In this document: in pieces, positions 23,723 through 36,056 of the stretch
Position numbering within the stretch: the stretch's first letter is position 1
How the letters are laid out: each line of letters begins with the position of its first letter
Assembly: GCA_030562195.1 (NCBI GenBank)
Contig: JAUJPP010000005.1
Coordinates: 13,388,826 to 13,452,825, forward strand
Origin: Nipponacmea schrenckii
Taxonomy: Eukaryota; Mollusca; Gastropoda; Lottiidae
Direction of reading: 5' to 3'
DNA length: 64,000 nt
The notes under the pieces: model-generated
What the model saw: the letters and a program-made list of their open reading frames with translations, nothing else
What the model was told of the DNA's origin: nothing
Databases searched by the model: none
Program-made: the position numbers and the translations under genes

Positions 23723-24570
23723 TGTTGTGTTGAAAATTGAGAGCTCTTATTAAATACACACGTATTCACTATTTTTGAAACAGATATCGCTATCTTGATG
23801 TAATCACTATATTGAAGATTTTTATCATTAACATAATATTAGATATTGTACCATTAACATGTAAGAGCTATTGGATTCTCTTTAAGGATTCTGAATAAAA
23901 TTCATTCGTTTATACGCTCTCTATTATATGAAGTATATTGAACTTTACCGCATGTACTTCACTTTATCAATGGTAATTGAAATATTTATGTTTCTGGAGA
24001 ATAGAGAATGGCAAGCTACAAACAACACAGTATCCAGACAACAGAATATATATCCTCCGGGACAATCTTGTATGAAATCAAGACTCAATTTACATAATTA
24101 TTAAATCTAGAAATAACGTCGGGTTTCTTCATCGCAGCAGTAAACGGATCAACTGACATTTTGACCATCTGTAATTATTTAACCTTATTTCATATTATCG
24201 GATCAACTGAAATTTGACTATCTCTAATTATCAAGTTCAGAATTACTGCCCCGAGTTTTCAATACTATGAAAGAGTTGTTTTTTTTCAAAAGTCTTTATG
24301 GCAATCACACTTAGATCTACTTAAAAGCTAAAAATCTGTTAAGATAATCTGGTCATCGTGAATTACAGATCTATAAACCAACCAAAATACAATAATCCGT
24401 CAAAATTATAATCTTTGTATAAATGTGAACTGACGGTCAGACTGAAAATGTGATGAAATTTCACGTGCATGCTTATTATACGCAAAATCGTATCTTTCAC
24501 CATGTGTAGAACAGATATCAGATGAAATCCGTTGCATCTGTCTGTGAAATACAAGAACATTAACCAACAC

Positions 24571-24885
24571 GCGCATGCGACAAATTTAAGTATTGCATTC
24601 AATTAAGTTCGGATAACTATATAAGCTCTTTCGTATACAATGGAATACGTACAAGCTTCTACCTAAGTTGAAATTATCTGATAGATTTTAATTTGTTTGT
24701 TTTAAAGCCTATGAAATAGCTTTTATCTTTGTATGTTATGTTAGTAATCTTCCGCTTTATATGCGAAATCTATCGTTAACTTTAATATGATGACTATGTA
24801 AGACTAATATAAGAACTCCGTGTTTTCAATGATAACTCTATGCAATACTTTCATCCTTTCTTTCAACGTTTGCTATTACCAAATT
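24571..24885 (+). repeat. Direct repeat, second copy
   Basis: Same order of blocks as 23231-23535, starting GCGCATGCGACAAATTTAAG and ending in a diverged TTTCAACGTTTGCTATTACC. Copies are 1,340 bp apart in the same orientation, with family T copy 5 between them. Confidence 0.88.
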
Positions 24886-25864
24886 TGTTTACCAAATGTC
24901 TATAAGTATAATTATATTCAATGTCATCACAGTAGGTGTAGAATATCTATCTAGGTTTCTACTTCGTCTCATTCCAACCCACACATATTTTTAGGTAACT
25001 ATCAGTTTAGTATAAATGCAATGTTCTGTGATATATCACCAATTGTGATTTCGATTGGCCAATATAAGTTATATATATTATCAGGTCCTGAATTGATTCC
25101 AAAAAGTCAATAGAGTCGGCACCTAACAGTATTTCTCTTTCTTCAGTGAGGTCTTGTATTTGAATTAATATAACCTGTCAGTCATTGTATTCGTGATAAA
25201 AATCTGTGTGAGATTGCATATTATTTTAACGAAAAGCAATTCTCAATTGTCAATTTTAAACTAGATCAAATCTATTTGGTTTCCGTTAAACAATATATTT
25301 ATTCAATTTCACCAACACATGTTAGTTTCAAATTAATTTTTCTCTAAACAATAGGAACTAGATATTTAAAATTATTAACTAAAAGTGATACATTATGCAA
25401 ATTCTATAATATTTGACGTTTACATTCATAATATATATGTACAGGGGTATATCAAACCATTGGATAATAATAACACTATAAAACAATGGCTGACAGACAA
25501 TACTTTATTATAACTCAATTAGACCATGAAAGCTATTATCACGGTGGTAACATATTACGTTTGTGGCACCCTACACAGCTACATCTGAAATGTCCAAATA
25601 ACTTCAATATTCAACAATGGAATTTCTTTTATGAACTAAACTGATTTTAAGAATTTGCAAGAAAGAAAAAAAGATATGGAGATAAAAGTGCTTTGGTCTG
25701 TTAGAAAAAAAAAACGAAATAAATGATGATGTAACTCAGACATGATTGTATATATTACATCCCCTCGGCTAAAAATTAATGGATGTTCAAAAAGGTTTGA
25801 AATATCGATTTGCATGCGGTTTTTCTTCAATGTAATTGCACCTTTATTGTACTTTTACAGAGGT
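24886..25864. other. No gene seen
   Basis: AT-rich non-coding flank of the 53 bp satellite. Confidence 0.5.
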
Positions 25865-26943
25865 AAATGTCCTACAATATTGTCCTTTTGATCAATTCTT
25901 ATTATAACATATAAACAAAATGTCCTACAATATTGTCCTTTGGATCAATTCTTATTATCACATATAAACAAAACTGTCCTACAATATTGTCCTTTTGATC
26001 AATTCTTATTATAACATATAAACAAAATGTCCTACAATATTGTCCTTTTGATCAATTCTTATTGATAGTGCAAAAATATAAACAAAATGTCCTACAATAT
26101 TGTCCTTTGGATCAATTCTCAGTTTATCATATATACATATAAACAAAATGTCCTATAACACTGTCCTTTTGATCAATTATTATTATAACATATAAACAAA
26201 ATGTCCTACAAAACTGTCCTTTTGATCAATTCTCAGTTTGACATATATACATATAAACAAAATGTCCTATAATACTGTCCTTTTGATCAATTATTATTAT
26301 AACATATAAACAAAATGTCCTACAATATTGTCCTTTTGATCAATTATTATTATAACATATAAACAAAATGTCCCACAATATTGTCCTTTTGATCAATTAT
26401 TATTATAACATATAAACAAAATATCCTACAATATTGTCCTTTTGATCAATTATTATTATAACATATAAACAAAATGTCCCACAATATTGTCCTTTGGATC
26501 AATTCTTATTATAACATATAAACAAAATATCCTACAATATTGTCCTTTGGATCAATTCTTATTATAACATATAAACAAACTGTCCTTCAATATTGTCCTT
26601 TTGATCAATTCTCATTATCAAATAATATACATATAAAAAAACTGTCCTACAATATTGTCCTTTTGATCAATTCCCATTATAACAAATAAAAAAATGTCCT
26701 TCAATATTGTCCTTTGGATCAATTCTTATTATAACAAATAAACAAACTGTCCTTCAATATTGTCCTTTTGATCAATTCTCATTATCAAATAATATACATT
26801 TATGAATTCCCATTATCACATATAAACAAAAGGTCCTACAATATTGTCCTTTTGATCAATTCGTATTATAACATATAAACAAAATATCCTACAATATTGT
26901 CCTTTTGATCAATTGCCATTATCACATATAAACAAAAGGTCCT
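25865..26943 (+). repeat. 53 bp satellite, array A, about 19 units
   Basis: Each unit holds TGTCCTACAATATTGTCCTT, TTGATCAATT (or TGGATCAATT), a variable CTTATTATAACA segment and TATAAACAAAA. Unit length is about 53 bp, with some units stretched to about 60 bp by ATATACAT insertions. Short palindromes (TACAATATTGTA, TTGATCAA) recur in every unit. Sporadic open frames are a consequence of the repeat. Confidence 0.95.
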
Positions 26944-26999
26944 ACAATATTGTAGGATATTTTGTTTATATGTTATAATACGAATTGATCAAAAGGACA
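26944..26999 (-). repeat. Inverted satellite unit at the end of array A
   Basis: This 56 bp segment is the exact reverse complement of 26845-26900, with a 43 bp spacer. It even shares the private variants TTCGTATTATAACA and AAAATATCCT. Array A stops here. Confidence 0.92.
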
Positions 27000-27403
27000 T
27001 TATCCAAGACTGAAGAAACAGCAAAAAACAAAAACAAAAACAAACTTGAATTACTAGATTTTATTAGTATTGGCGGGTTTGGCCACGGCTAATCAACAAT
27101 TAATTCATTAAAGATAAATTCAACAAATTAAAATATCAATAATCAAATTAGAAAGGTCGAATCCTGTGTAACAAACATTCGACATAATTTAATTAAAAAA
27201 TTAGGCTAGGCGTAATGTCAATTTCTCAAAATATTAGAACATTTCATATTTAGTTTTAAGTATGCGTTATACGCCAACAACAAATCAGCCGTGACAGTAG
27301 TGAAATTCTTTAACAGGAACTTTTTACTTCCAGGATAATACTGTAAATCCACCAATTAAAATCATCGCTTTGGCTTCAACTGTATCAGGACAACAAAATA
27401 ATT
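27000..27403. other. Non-satellite interruption
   Basis: AT-rich non-repeated sequence between the inverted unit and the palindrome. No gene is seen. Confidence 0.5.
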
Positions 27404-27726
27404 TATTTTAACTTGGATCAAATTATGCTGAAATAATAAAAGAAAGAAAGCGGCAGAAATATTTAATGGGGGTGGTGGGTGGGTTTTTTTTATTTTTTTA
27501 TTATTTCAGTAGTCTTCTTTCTGCACTACAACCCCAACGATGTTTTTAAAAGAGATGCGGATTCTGGCGCATCTCTTTTAAAAACATCGTTGGGGTTGTA
27601 GTGCAGAAAGAAGACTACTGAAATAATAATAAAAAAATAAAAAAAAACCACCCACCACCCCCATTAAATATTTCTGCCGCTTTCTTTCTTTTATTATTTC
27701 AGCATAATTTGATCCAAGTTAAAATA
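27404..27726. repeat. Long near-perfect palindrome, arms about 155 bp, 8 bp loop
   Basis: The left arm starts TATTTTAACTTGGATCAAAT and the right arm ends with its complement at 27726. The arms meet at AGAGATGCG / CGCATCTCT (27551-27559 and 27568-27576) around an 8-base loop. By eye the arms differ by one G/T change and one 3-base indel, both near the G- and T-run (27470-27505). No coding capacity is visible. It is either a young hairpin-type element or an assembly artefact. Confidence 0.95.
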
Positions 27727-27727
27727 T

Positions 27728-29095
27728 ACAATATTTTTCTTTTGATCAATTCTTATTATAACATATAAACAAAATATCCTACAATATTGTCCTTTTGATC
27801 AATTCTTATTATAACATATAAACAAAATATCCTACAATATTGTCCTTTGGATCAATTCTCATTATGACATACATGTATATACATAAAAACAAAATGTCCT
27901 ATAATATTGTCCTTTTGATCAATTCTTATTATAGCATATAAACAAAATGTCCTACAATATTGTCCTTTTGATCAATTCTTATTATAACATATAAACAAAA
28001 TGTCCTACAATATTGTCCTTTTGATCAATTCTCATTATAGCATATAAACAAAATGTCCTACAATATTGTCCTTTTGATCAATTCTTATTATAACATATAA
28101 ACAAAATGTCCTACAATATTGTCCTTTGGATCAATTCCTTTTATAACATATCAACAAACTGTCCTGCAATATTGTCCTTTTGATCAATTCTTATTATAAC
28201 ATGGAAACAAAATGTCCTACAATATTGTCCTTTGGATCAATTCCTTTTATAACATATCAACAAACTGTCCTGCAATATTGTCCTTTTGATCAATTCTCAT
28301 TATCACATATACATATAAACAAAATGTCCTTCAATATTGTCCTTTTGATCAATTCTTATTATCTCATACATATATAAACAAAATGTCCTACAATATTGTC
28401 CTTTTGATCAATTCTCATTATCACATATACATATAAACAAAATGTCCTTCAATATTGTCCTTTTGATCAATTCTTATTATCTCATACACATATAAAAAAA
28501 TTGTCCTACAATATTGCCCTTTTGATCAATTCTTATTATAACATAGAAACAAAATGTCCCACAATATTGTCCTTTGGATCAATTCTTTTTATAACATAGA
28601 AACAAACTGTCCTACAATATTGTCCTTTTGATCAATTCTCATTATCAAATATATACATATAAACAAAATGTCCTACAATATTGTCCTTTTGATCAATTCT
28701 TATTATAACATAGAAACAAATGTCCCACAATATTGTCCTTTGATCAATTCTTTTTATAACATAAAACAAAATGTCCTACAATATTGTCCTTTTGATCAAT
28801 TCTTATTATCTCATACATATAAACAAAACTGTCCTACAATATTGTCCTTTTGATCAATTCTTATTATCACATATAAACAAAACTGTCCTACAATATTGTC
28901 CTTTTGATCAATTGTTATTATCACATATAAACAAAATGTCCTACAATATTGTCCTTTTGATCAATTCCCATTATAACATATAAACAAAATGTCCTACAAT
29001 ATTGTCCTTTTGATCAATTCCCATTATAACATATAAACAAAATCTCCTACAATATTGTCCTTTTGATCAATTCTTATTATAACATATATACATAT
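27728..29095 (+). repeat. 53 bp satellite, array B, about 25 units
   Basis: The unit and orientation are the same as in array A. It begins inside a damaged unit directly after the palindrome. Units alternate loosely between CTTATTATAACA, CTCATTATCACA and CCATTATAACA forms. It ends near 29095 at AACATATATACATATAAAAA. Confidence 0.95.
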
Positions 29096-30758
29096 AAAAA
29101 AAATGACATTTAGTATTTTTTTACTTCCACGTGTTGATCCAAACCAAGTAAGGTTGTCAAAAAAATTGTTGATCACGATATTTACAGTTATTAATATATA
29201 ATAAAACCGCATTATCACAATCGAGACGAATACGTCACTGCAGAGGTACACGACGTTACGTCGCTCTCTTTCGTTGGAGGTTTAAATCAGCTTATAGTGA
29301 AACAATCATGAAGTGCAAGTACAGTTTTTAACTATCAAAATGTACTCCAAATTTCCAAACATAGTGTGGTTTTATCAATCTTTGGATGTCATCACCTAGA
29401 ACAGATGAATATCTGGAAATGCGTCGGTATGGCTTTAGACAAAATAATGACAAAAATCTCAATATAGCCTACTACAGATTTTAGATCATTAGATATGTTT
29501 CATATCTAAAATATTACTTATATGTACAGTTTGAATCATTCAATTTGTTGTTGAATCTCATCTATAGTAAACGTAGTTTATCCGTAAAATAGATGGCTGT
29601 GGAATGCAATTTGTGGCTTCTTTCGATAAATTCTCTTTTTTAGAAGAAGAAAGGCAGGCAATAAAGGTGTTATTGATGTTATAAACAAAGACAACAGTGA
29701 GGCAGATATAAGATAAGTATAGACAATGTGAAAACAACATCGTGTTCTGTCTACTGAAAATCAGCCAATATTGAATAGTGTTTATCTTTCCTACGATCAC
29801 ACAATGTATCGGGAATTATCTAAATACGCTTACACCGAACAGGCTTATGTTTTTCAAGAAGCAAATCTTGAATACAAGTGTTAGTTCATATTTTTCGACA
29901 AATTTTAACGATCGAAGTAAAAAAGGCGTCGGCAATGATTCCATCCAGTTTCAGTTTAGTCTGGAACTATCAAAAGATACCAATTAGTGTTGATGACGAT
30001 ATTTTATGTTTTATTTGATGACAATCTTACAAAACTACATTGATGAATTATGAAGCGTGCAACATGTGGTTTCTCTTTCGAATGCTCTTCATCCGACAAT
30101 GGGATATAGAAGTGTGTTCGATATCCCTTCTGAATGTAGGCCTATCCTCATTACATTCTTTACATTTCTTATAATGAAATTGAAATAAATGGAGTTTTTC
30201 GTCCTACTTTTCTTTACTTATAATATTTAATAAAATGCCAATTCCAAATACTATATGAGCATATTTAAGGTTCCCGATTAATATGTCATCAAATCCTGTG
30301 CTGAAAATCGGTCTGATTATCACAAAAGGCCTCATCTTTCTTCTGCAAAACCAACAAACTAAACAGGAGGGCAATATATGACCTATCTCGTATTTAGGTT
30401 AAAATAACTGGTCAAATTCGATTAACCTACAAGATAGTAAGAAAGAAAGAATGAATGCGATATCTTTGACCCTCGCCAAAATGCTGCAAGTCATTATAAA
30501 TAATAACACATGTCAGGGTGTCTTAACTGGTCGGCTTTTGAAAATAATGACAATTTCTTTGTTATATTGAATAATTGCATGTATTTCAGACTGAATATTC
30601 CTCAACAGAATCAATCATCTTATCAACCAATTTAAATATGTATTAAAAATGGCAAATAAAACTGTGCCCAAGAGCAACAACTTACATCAAGTTTGTGGCG
30701 TAGCATGTTAAACTGAGAATCTGAGATCTCATTCTCCAAAAAATAATTTTATGATTAA
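29096..30758. other. No gene seen
   Basis: Non-coding. Three open frames of 69-80 codons show no domain. Confidence 0.5.
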
Positions 30759-31186
30759 AGGTATAATAGCCGTTAGAAGAAACATAAAATTTTAATTTCA
30801 CTCAAACATGACAAATTACAGTATATATCCTTCAGTGGACTTACCTGGCGTCATCACTACACATCAAAATCCCTCTGTAATTCGATAAATCAACAAAATC
30901 AAGTTGTTAATAATAAAACACTTAATACATCCATTTATATAAATGAAACTAACTCTAACATATAGATTTACCGTAAGGATGTTTTAGCGCTGATTTCTCA
31001 GACGCTTTTATTCCCAAACAGAATGGAATCGTCGCTTGCTCACTTTTTTTAGAAAAATCCGAATACAGTTTTATTCTCGCTTATTGAAAATGCATCAAGT
31101 GTGGGATACATACTTATTTAACCAATAGTCAATATTAAACACAAATATAAGACGTAGGACGAGTGTATTCTAACGGCTATTATCCC
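30759..31186. mobile_element. MITE, 428 bp, TTAA target site
   Basis: The left terminus is AGGTATAATAGCCGTTAGAA and the right terminus is TTCTAACGGCTATTATCCC. TTAA flanks both sides (30755-30758 and 31187-31190). A TTAA target is typical of piggyBac-type transposition, but the termini do not start with the usual CCC, so the superfamily is inferred weakly. No transposase fragment is seen. Confidence 0.82.
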
Positions 31187-31190
31187 TTAA

Positions 31191-33839
31191 ACTGACTATT
31201 CAGATTACACGAATATCATCATATCAAAGTTTTCAAGAATAAGGCCCCACAGGCCATTTATAAGCAATATGGTGTTTTACCTTTGGTAAAATAGTATAGT
31301 AACTTTAACCGCAAAAGAAAAAATGTAATGATTAGATTTATAAACGTTAAGTATTTGTTTTATAAACGAATTAGAAAGTAGAAAGGAGGAATTAATCTAC
31401 ATCATTTTGTGCATCCCAGCAGATACACGAAGAAAGAACAATGTAATTTTTTTTCGGACGTAACTCATAATCTCGATCGGAGTGTGAAAGTCCAATGGCT
31501 TTGAATAAGTCATCTTCACTCATAATTCCAGTCAAACCCAGTTGTAAATGGCTACGGATAATCCGGGAAAGATCAATGCCAAGAGTTTTGGATAAGGACC
31601 AGCTGGTAGAAAGGATCCCTGTCACGACGGACTCGAACAAAAAGTTGTTATCCTTGTAAAATATAGTCGTTTCTTTCTTTCTTTTCTTACAATCAAACTC
31701 GTAATTTAATTTGCGGCAATCATAGAGTTACATGCAATTATTTAGACTGCCTAGCTATCTATATATGTCGACTGTTGATCTACCGTTTCCACTGATAAAA
31801 TTCAAGAATTGTAGAGATGGATTTAGATTGAGAGAAACGTAGTCTATCTAGAAGTATCCGTTCATTACGTTTCAATTATAGAAAGCTTATTCTGCAATCC
31901 CCGACAGAAACGAGGCATATAAATCATAGCGAATTTGTCATTATATGTCGATAGCGAAGGCCTTTCCTTCAATAATGATATTTATGTTTACCCAAGCAAC
32001 GAACGTCAAATGATTTATTGTAAATTGCTGCAATTACTGGAAAGTAATTGAGAAGGAAACCTAATTTGATGGAGTCATTAAATTGTAGAAATAACTTCAA
32101 AATCATAATTGAAAGAGTCATAAAGAGTCATAATGGACGTATATGGTGATTGTTATAGGTGTGTGATCCTTGATTGCACAAAGAGATTTCATCGTTCATT
32201 TATGACAGTATTAAAGATAAAGACGTAATGTGAAGTATAACGACTCGAATCTGTTCAGAAAAAAATACTTACATTTTAATAGTTTTCCTCCATATTTCGT
32301 TTCACTACGTAAAATTAAATAGCAGAGCCTAAAGAACTTGATAATCTCTGTTTACGATCAGTTCACTGTAACATTTAACAGATGAATTCCCATTGTCTTC
32401 CAGATGTTAGCATGTCTGGGTTATTCAATGTTGAACATTGTTATTTGACTTGAATTATTAGTCTCTTTTTATATGCTCGGTCAAAATGAACCACGTAAGT
32501 TTTTTGTTCAATAATGACAGAGGAAATACGTGTTATATCTTCATTGTTAGATTCATTTTGATTCCGTGAGCGATTTTAAGAGTTGTTGCCCTTGATTTAA
32601 TGTAGTTTTTTTAACCTTTCAGGAATTCTTTTGTAATATAAAGATGACAAGAAAAGAAAAATACTTAATAGGAATGTAATATTGATATATCACAGAAATA
32701 TTTCATTTGTTAAATAAATTTATAGAACATGGAGTAGCCCTACTTCTACTGACTTTTGTCACAAGACACCGTCGTCCTTTACATAGTACATGTTCTGGAT
32801 TTAAAAAATCTTTTATTATGAAGGAAGCACAAGTTTTCATCCGATGTAGATAAAACTTATATGGATTGATGACATGGTGTTAATGGATTTTTTGATAAAA
32901 ACTGACAGAACTACGTAGGTGCTTCACTTTACAAAGAGATCAGAATATGATGCAAACTGTGATGTTGTGGAGACCTGTCGAGCTGGCTTAAGTACAGTCT
33001 ACTCGGATAACCTGGTTCACTTGCATAACCCTTAGCCTAAATCAACGGAACCGACAAACCTGACCATATCCGTTCTTCGGAAGTCATATACGGATGGGAA
33101 AGCGACACGTTCAGAACCAGACATTGGAGAGTTGCTCAGATCTACTTTTCGATCGCCAGCCTTTTAGAATGAGTTGTTAGAATTTTCCCTTCTACTGCTC
33201 TAAAAGTTGAGCCTCCCCTCGAATGTATTTGGTACCATGTGGATGCACAAATAAGGTGTAGACTATTCAACAATGTCATGATTAACGGTTCTGCTTTGTA
33301 TAGATACCCAACATTGGTGCCAATTTCCCTCAAATGCACTCAAACTAGCTACGAAGCAATTCCCATAAAATGTGACATCCCAAAAATTTTATTTAGCGAG
33401 TCAAAATATTGATTTATTTTAGTATTATTACATTTTGGCATACAGTCAATCGTTTTAAAAGTGATAAATCAAACTATTATTTTTAAACTGGTAGTGGATA
33501 TACACGGATTGGTCTTGTTGTATGACCAGCAACTTCCGAGTTCAGTGTCCCATATACATGTACTTGATAAATACATACAGGTGAACTAGGACCAACTGGG
33601 AATTTCAACACCAAATGGATCCCTGTTCAACTTATTCCATTAAAATAGTTTAATTAAAGAAACTATTTCTTTAGTTTTGTTGAATTCTATTCAGCTGGAA
33701 AAATGGTATTGAGACATTAAATACAGCAAAACCTATATGACTCAATATTCTACATAATGCAGGCCTGTCCTGTTCAATACTACTCTTAACAGGGCAAGCA
33801 AGGTAGTTCATGCTCACTTTAAGAAGAAAATGATGGATG
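31191..33839. other. No gene seen in 2.6 kb
   Basis: Non-coding. A segment at 33605-33665 with TTCAACTTATTCCATTAA is partly repeated at 34268-34335 in the same direction. Open frames at 31392-31640 and 33142-33339 (minus) show no domain. Confidence 0.5.
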
Positions 33840-33895
33840 CATCTCTCTTGGCCTGTACATTTTGGAGAATCAAACCCTCCTTTTCCAGAATACCG
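33840..33895 (-). repeat. Dispersed repeat family G, truncated inverted copy
   Basis: On the minus strand it reads GGAAAAGGAGGGTTTGATTC then TCCAAAATGTACAGGCCAAG, the first part of the family, and then loses similarity. Confidence 0.6.
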
Positions 33896-34442
33896 TCGAG
33901 TTGGTCGAACTTGGACGTTTGCTTCTTTCAATATCTTGTCTTGTCAATATCCTGTTGTATATCACTAACTTATATGCACGCTTATAATCTGCATAAATGT
34001 ACTTGCCGGTTAAGGGCGTTATAAGAGATGCTCGCCTATAGAAAAACTGGCCTAGGTCACAAGTAGAACTGAACAAACTTCTTCTCTATTCCATACAACT
34101 ATAAAATAGACGCCACACATATTTCATACTTTTTTATTTATAACATAAATTATATTAACAAAATTAATTATATATAACGAGTGAAAGGGTTATTTGGTAA
34201 ACATGAGGTGCATTGATTTCATATTTAAATAATTCGACATGATATTAATGAAAATGTACGAAGCATTACATGGATTCCTGTTCGGCTTATTCCATTAAGA
34301 AGTTAAATTTAGCAATTTAAAAAACATTTTTACTTAGTTTGGTTTTCGGGTCACTTCGTTCAAATATTTCATACGATTTCATACTCCAATTTCCGTCGAT
34401 TAAGTCGATCACGGTCGTATAACAAAAAGGTAAGGGCATTAA

Positions 34443-34917
34443 AGGGGCACAATCTTGATTTTTAGGGGTCGTTTTGGGCCTATGTTACATTTAAACAGTC
34501 CTCAGAAATACTCAAGCTCTAAGAAAATCGCAAATACCTTGAAATATACCTCAAAAATTTCACTTTTTATTTTTTTCCGTGCTGTACGCAGCTGGTCTTC
34601 AGTCAGTCTGAAAATTGTTTGTCCTGTTGACAAAATCTACAATTGTTATTACATGTACAGTACTTTCTTTTTGTTTTATCAGTGTGGGCCTGCGCAGTAG
34701 TCTATTTATAACTCTTTGATTTTCCAATATGGCGGGACGTTCATAATATCTTAAGACATTATGATTTTCAAACACGGATAAATATGTATACCCATGGATT
34801 TGAAGGCTCAAATTTCAAAGGTAAGCTCTGTAGACTATTTCTGATTAGCTTAACAAAAGATTTCATGTGTTTGAGGCTGTCGGATGATTGTCCGAAACAA
34901 ATCAAGACTGTGCCCCT
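34443..34917. mobile_element. MITE, 475 bp, TTAA target site
   Basis: The left terminus is AGGGGCACAATCTTGATTT and the right terminus is AAATCAAGACTGTGCCCCT, one mismatch. TTAA flanks it at 34439-34442 and 34918-34921. Open frames inside (81 codons plus, 70 codons minus) show no transposase motif. The termini are unrelated to those of the 30759-31186 element apart from the TTAA site and an initial AGG. Confidence 0.87.
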
Positions 34918-34921
34918 TTAA

Positions 34922-36056
34922 GAAACTCATATCAAGTTTGACTGATGGTCAACTCGATTGTAAGAAATATAACAAAGATAGTTACCTCTTTGTCTAAATA
35001 GGTAACGAAACTTGGTAACTTTTATTTTGATCTTGAATTGAAAAATAAAATATTCTTGTGGAGACAAATATCCAAATCACAAAATTTACAATTTACAATC
35101 TTTCGTCGAAAAGTGTATCATATTGCACTGTGGACACATTGTGGTATTATCAAAGGTTTTTGTAAGAAATGTCTGGTTATCGTCCTATAACTTACTTATC
35201 TTTAGTCGGGTGCAACGTGCCATCTTCAGATGTTCGGAACTAGCGTTCTTTGAGAAGGTATCAAAGTGGAAATCATGTGCCCAGATCGTTAAGATAAATG
35301 CCGCATGTGGTGTATATACCTCTGAATTCACAAAATTGAATAGTTATATTGTTTCATTGGCCTTAGAATTTCATAGATCATTTACATCATTTAACAAAAT
35401 CTTAATATGGAATGCCGTTGGATATTTGGGTGTCGATAAAAAATCATGTGGTCTACTTAAACTTGAATTGGGCGCCTCCAGAAAACCTGAGTGAGATCGT
35501 GATCATTCCGCCAGGTCATGTTAATTTATCGAGATCGCCGATGTGTTTCAATGAAATATGAAATATTCTACGATCATTTTTCAAGTCGAAGTGGCTGACC
35601 GCATACTGGGCTATATGGCTGGTTTTAAAAAGAATGTTTCTAATTGCTAAACATATATTCTTAAGACTTAAAAATTTGAATTTTAAAACAGCAGTATGGC
35701 CTAAGTCTAATATAACAAAAACAACATTTTTCACTTTTAAATAAAGTGAGCAACATAGAAATATTAAAGCAGAACCCGACTTCCTTTATGTAAATCATCT
35801 AGTTTATCTTATAACAACACTCATTTCGGCAATTAAGAAAAGTTATTTTGTCTGTCTGAAAGAAATGGCAATATGTTATATCTCGTATGGTAAATAAAGA
35901 AAAAAACTTTAAAATAAAATATATTATTTGGAGTGTGCAAGAAAAAAATCTATAATGCGTTTTAAGATGTGTAATGGTTTCTAATATTAAAAGTAAATGT
36001 CACCCGAATCGATATGGAACAATGTCAACTAATGAACAACAAAACAGTCACAAAAA
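34922..36056. other. No convincing gene; probable 3' flank of the GPCR
   Basis: A 123-codon plus-strand open frame at 35123-35494 has no recognisable motif and is not called. The 3' UTR of the GPCR must start at 36056 and run leftward. No clear poly(A) signal was fixed. Confidence 0.45.

Noticed and set aside
25865..29095. Possible CRISPR-like array
   Set aside because: Units of about 53 bp are repeated end to end with no unique spacers, in a eukaryotic context. It is a satellite.
35123..35494. 123-codon plus-strand open frame
   Set aside because: No recognisable domain, no splice or UTR context, and AT-rich composition like the flanks. Length alone is within chance for 64 kb.
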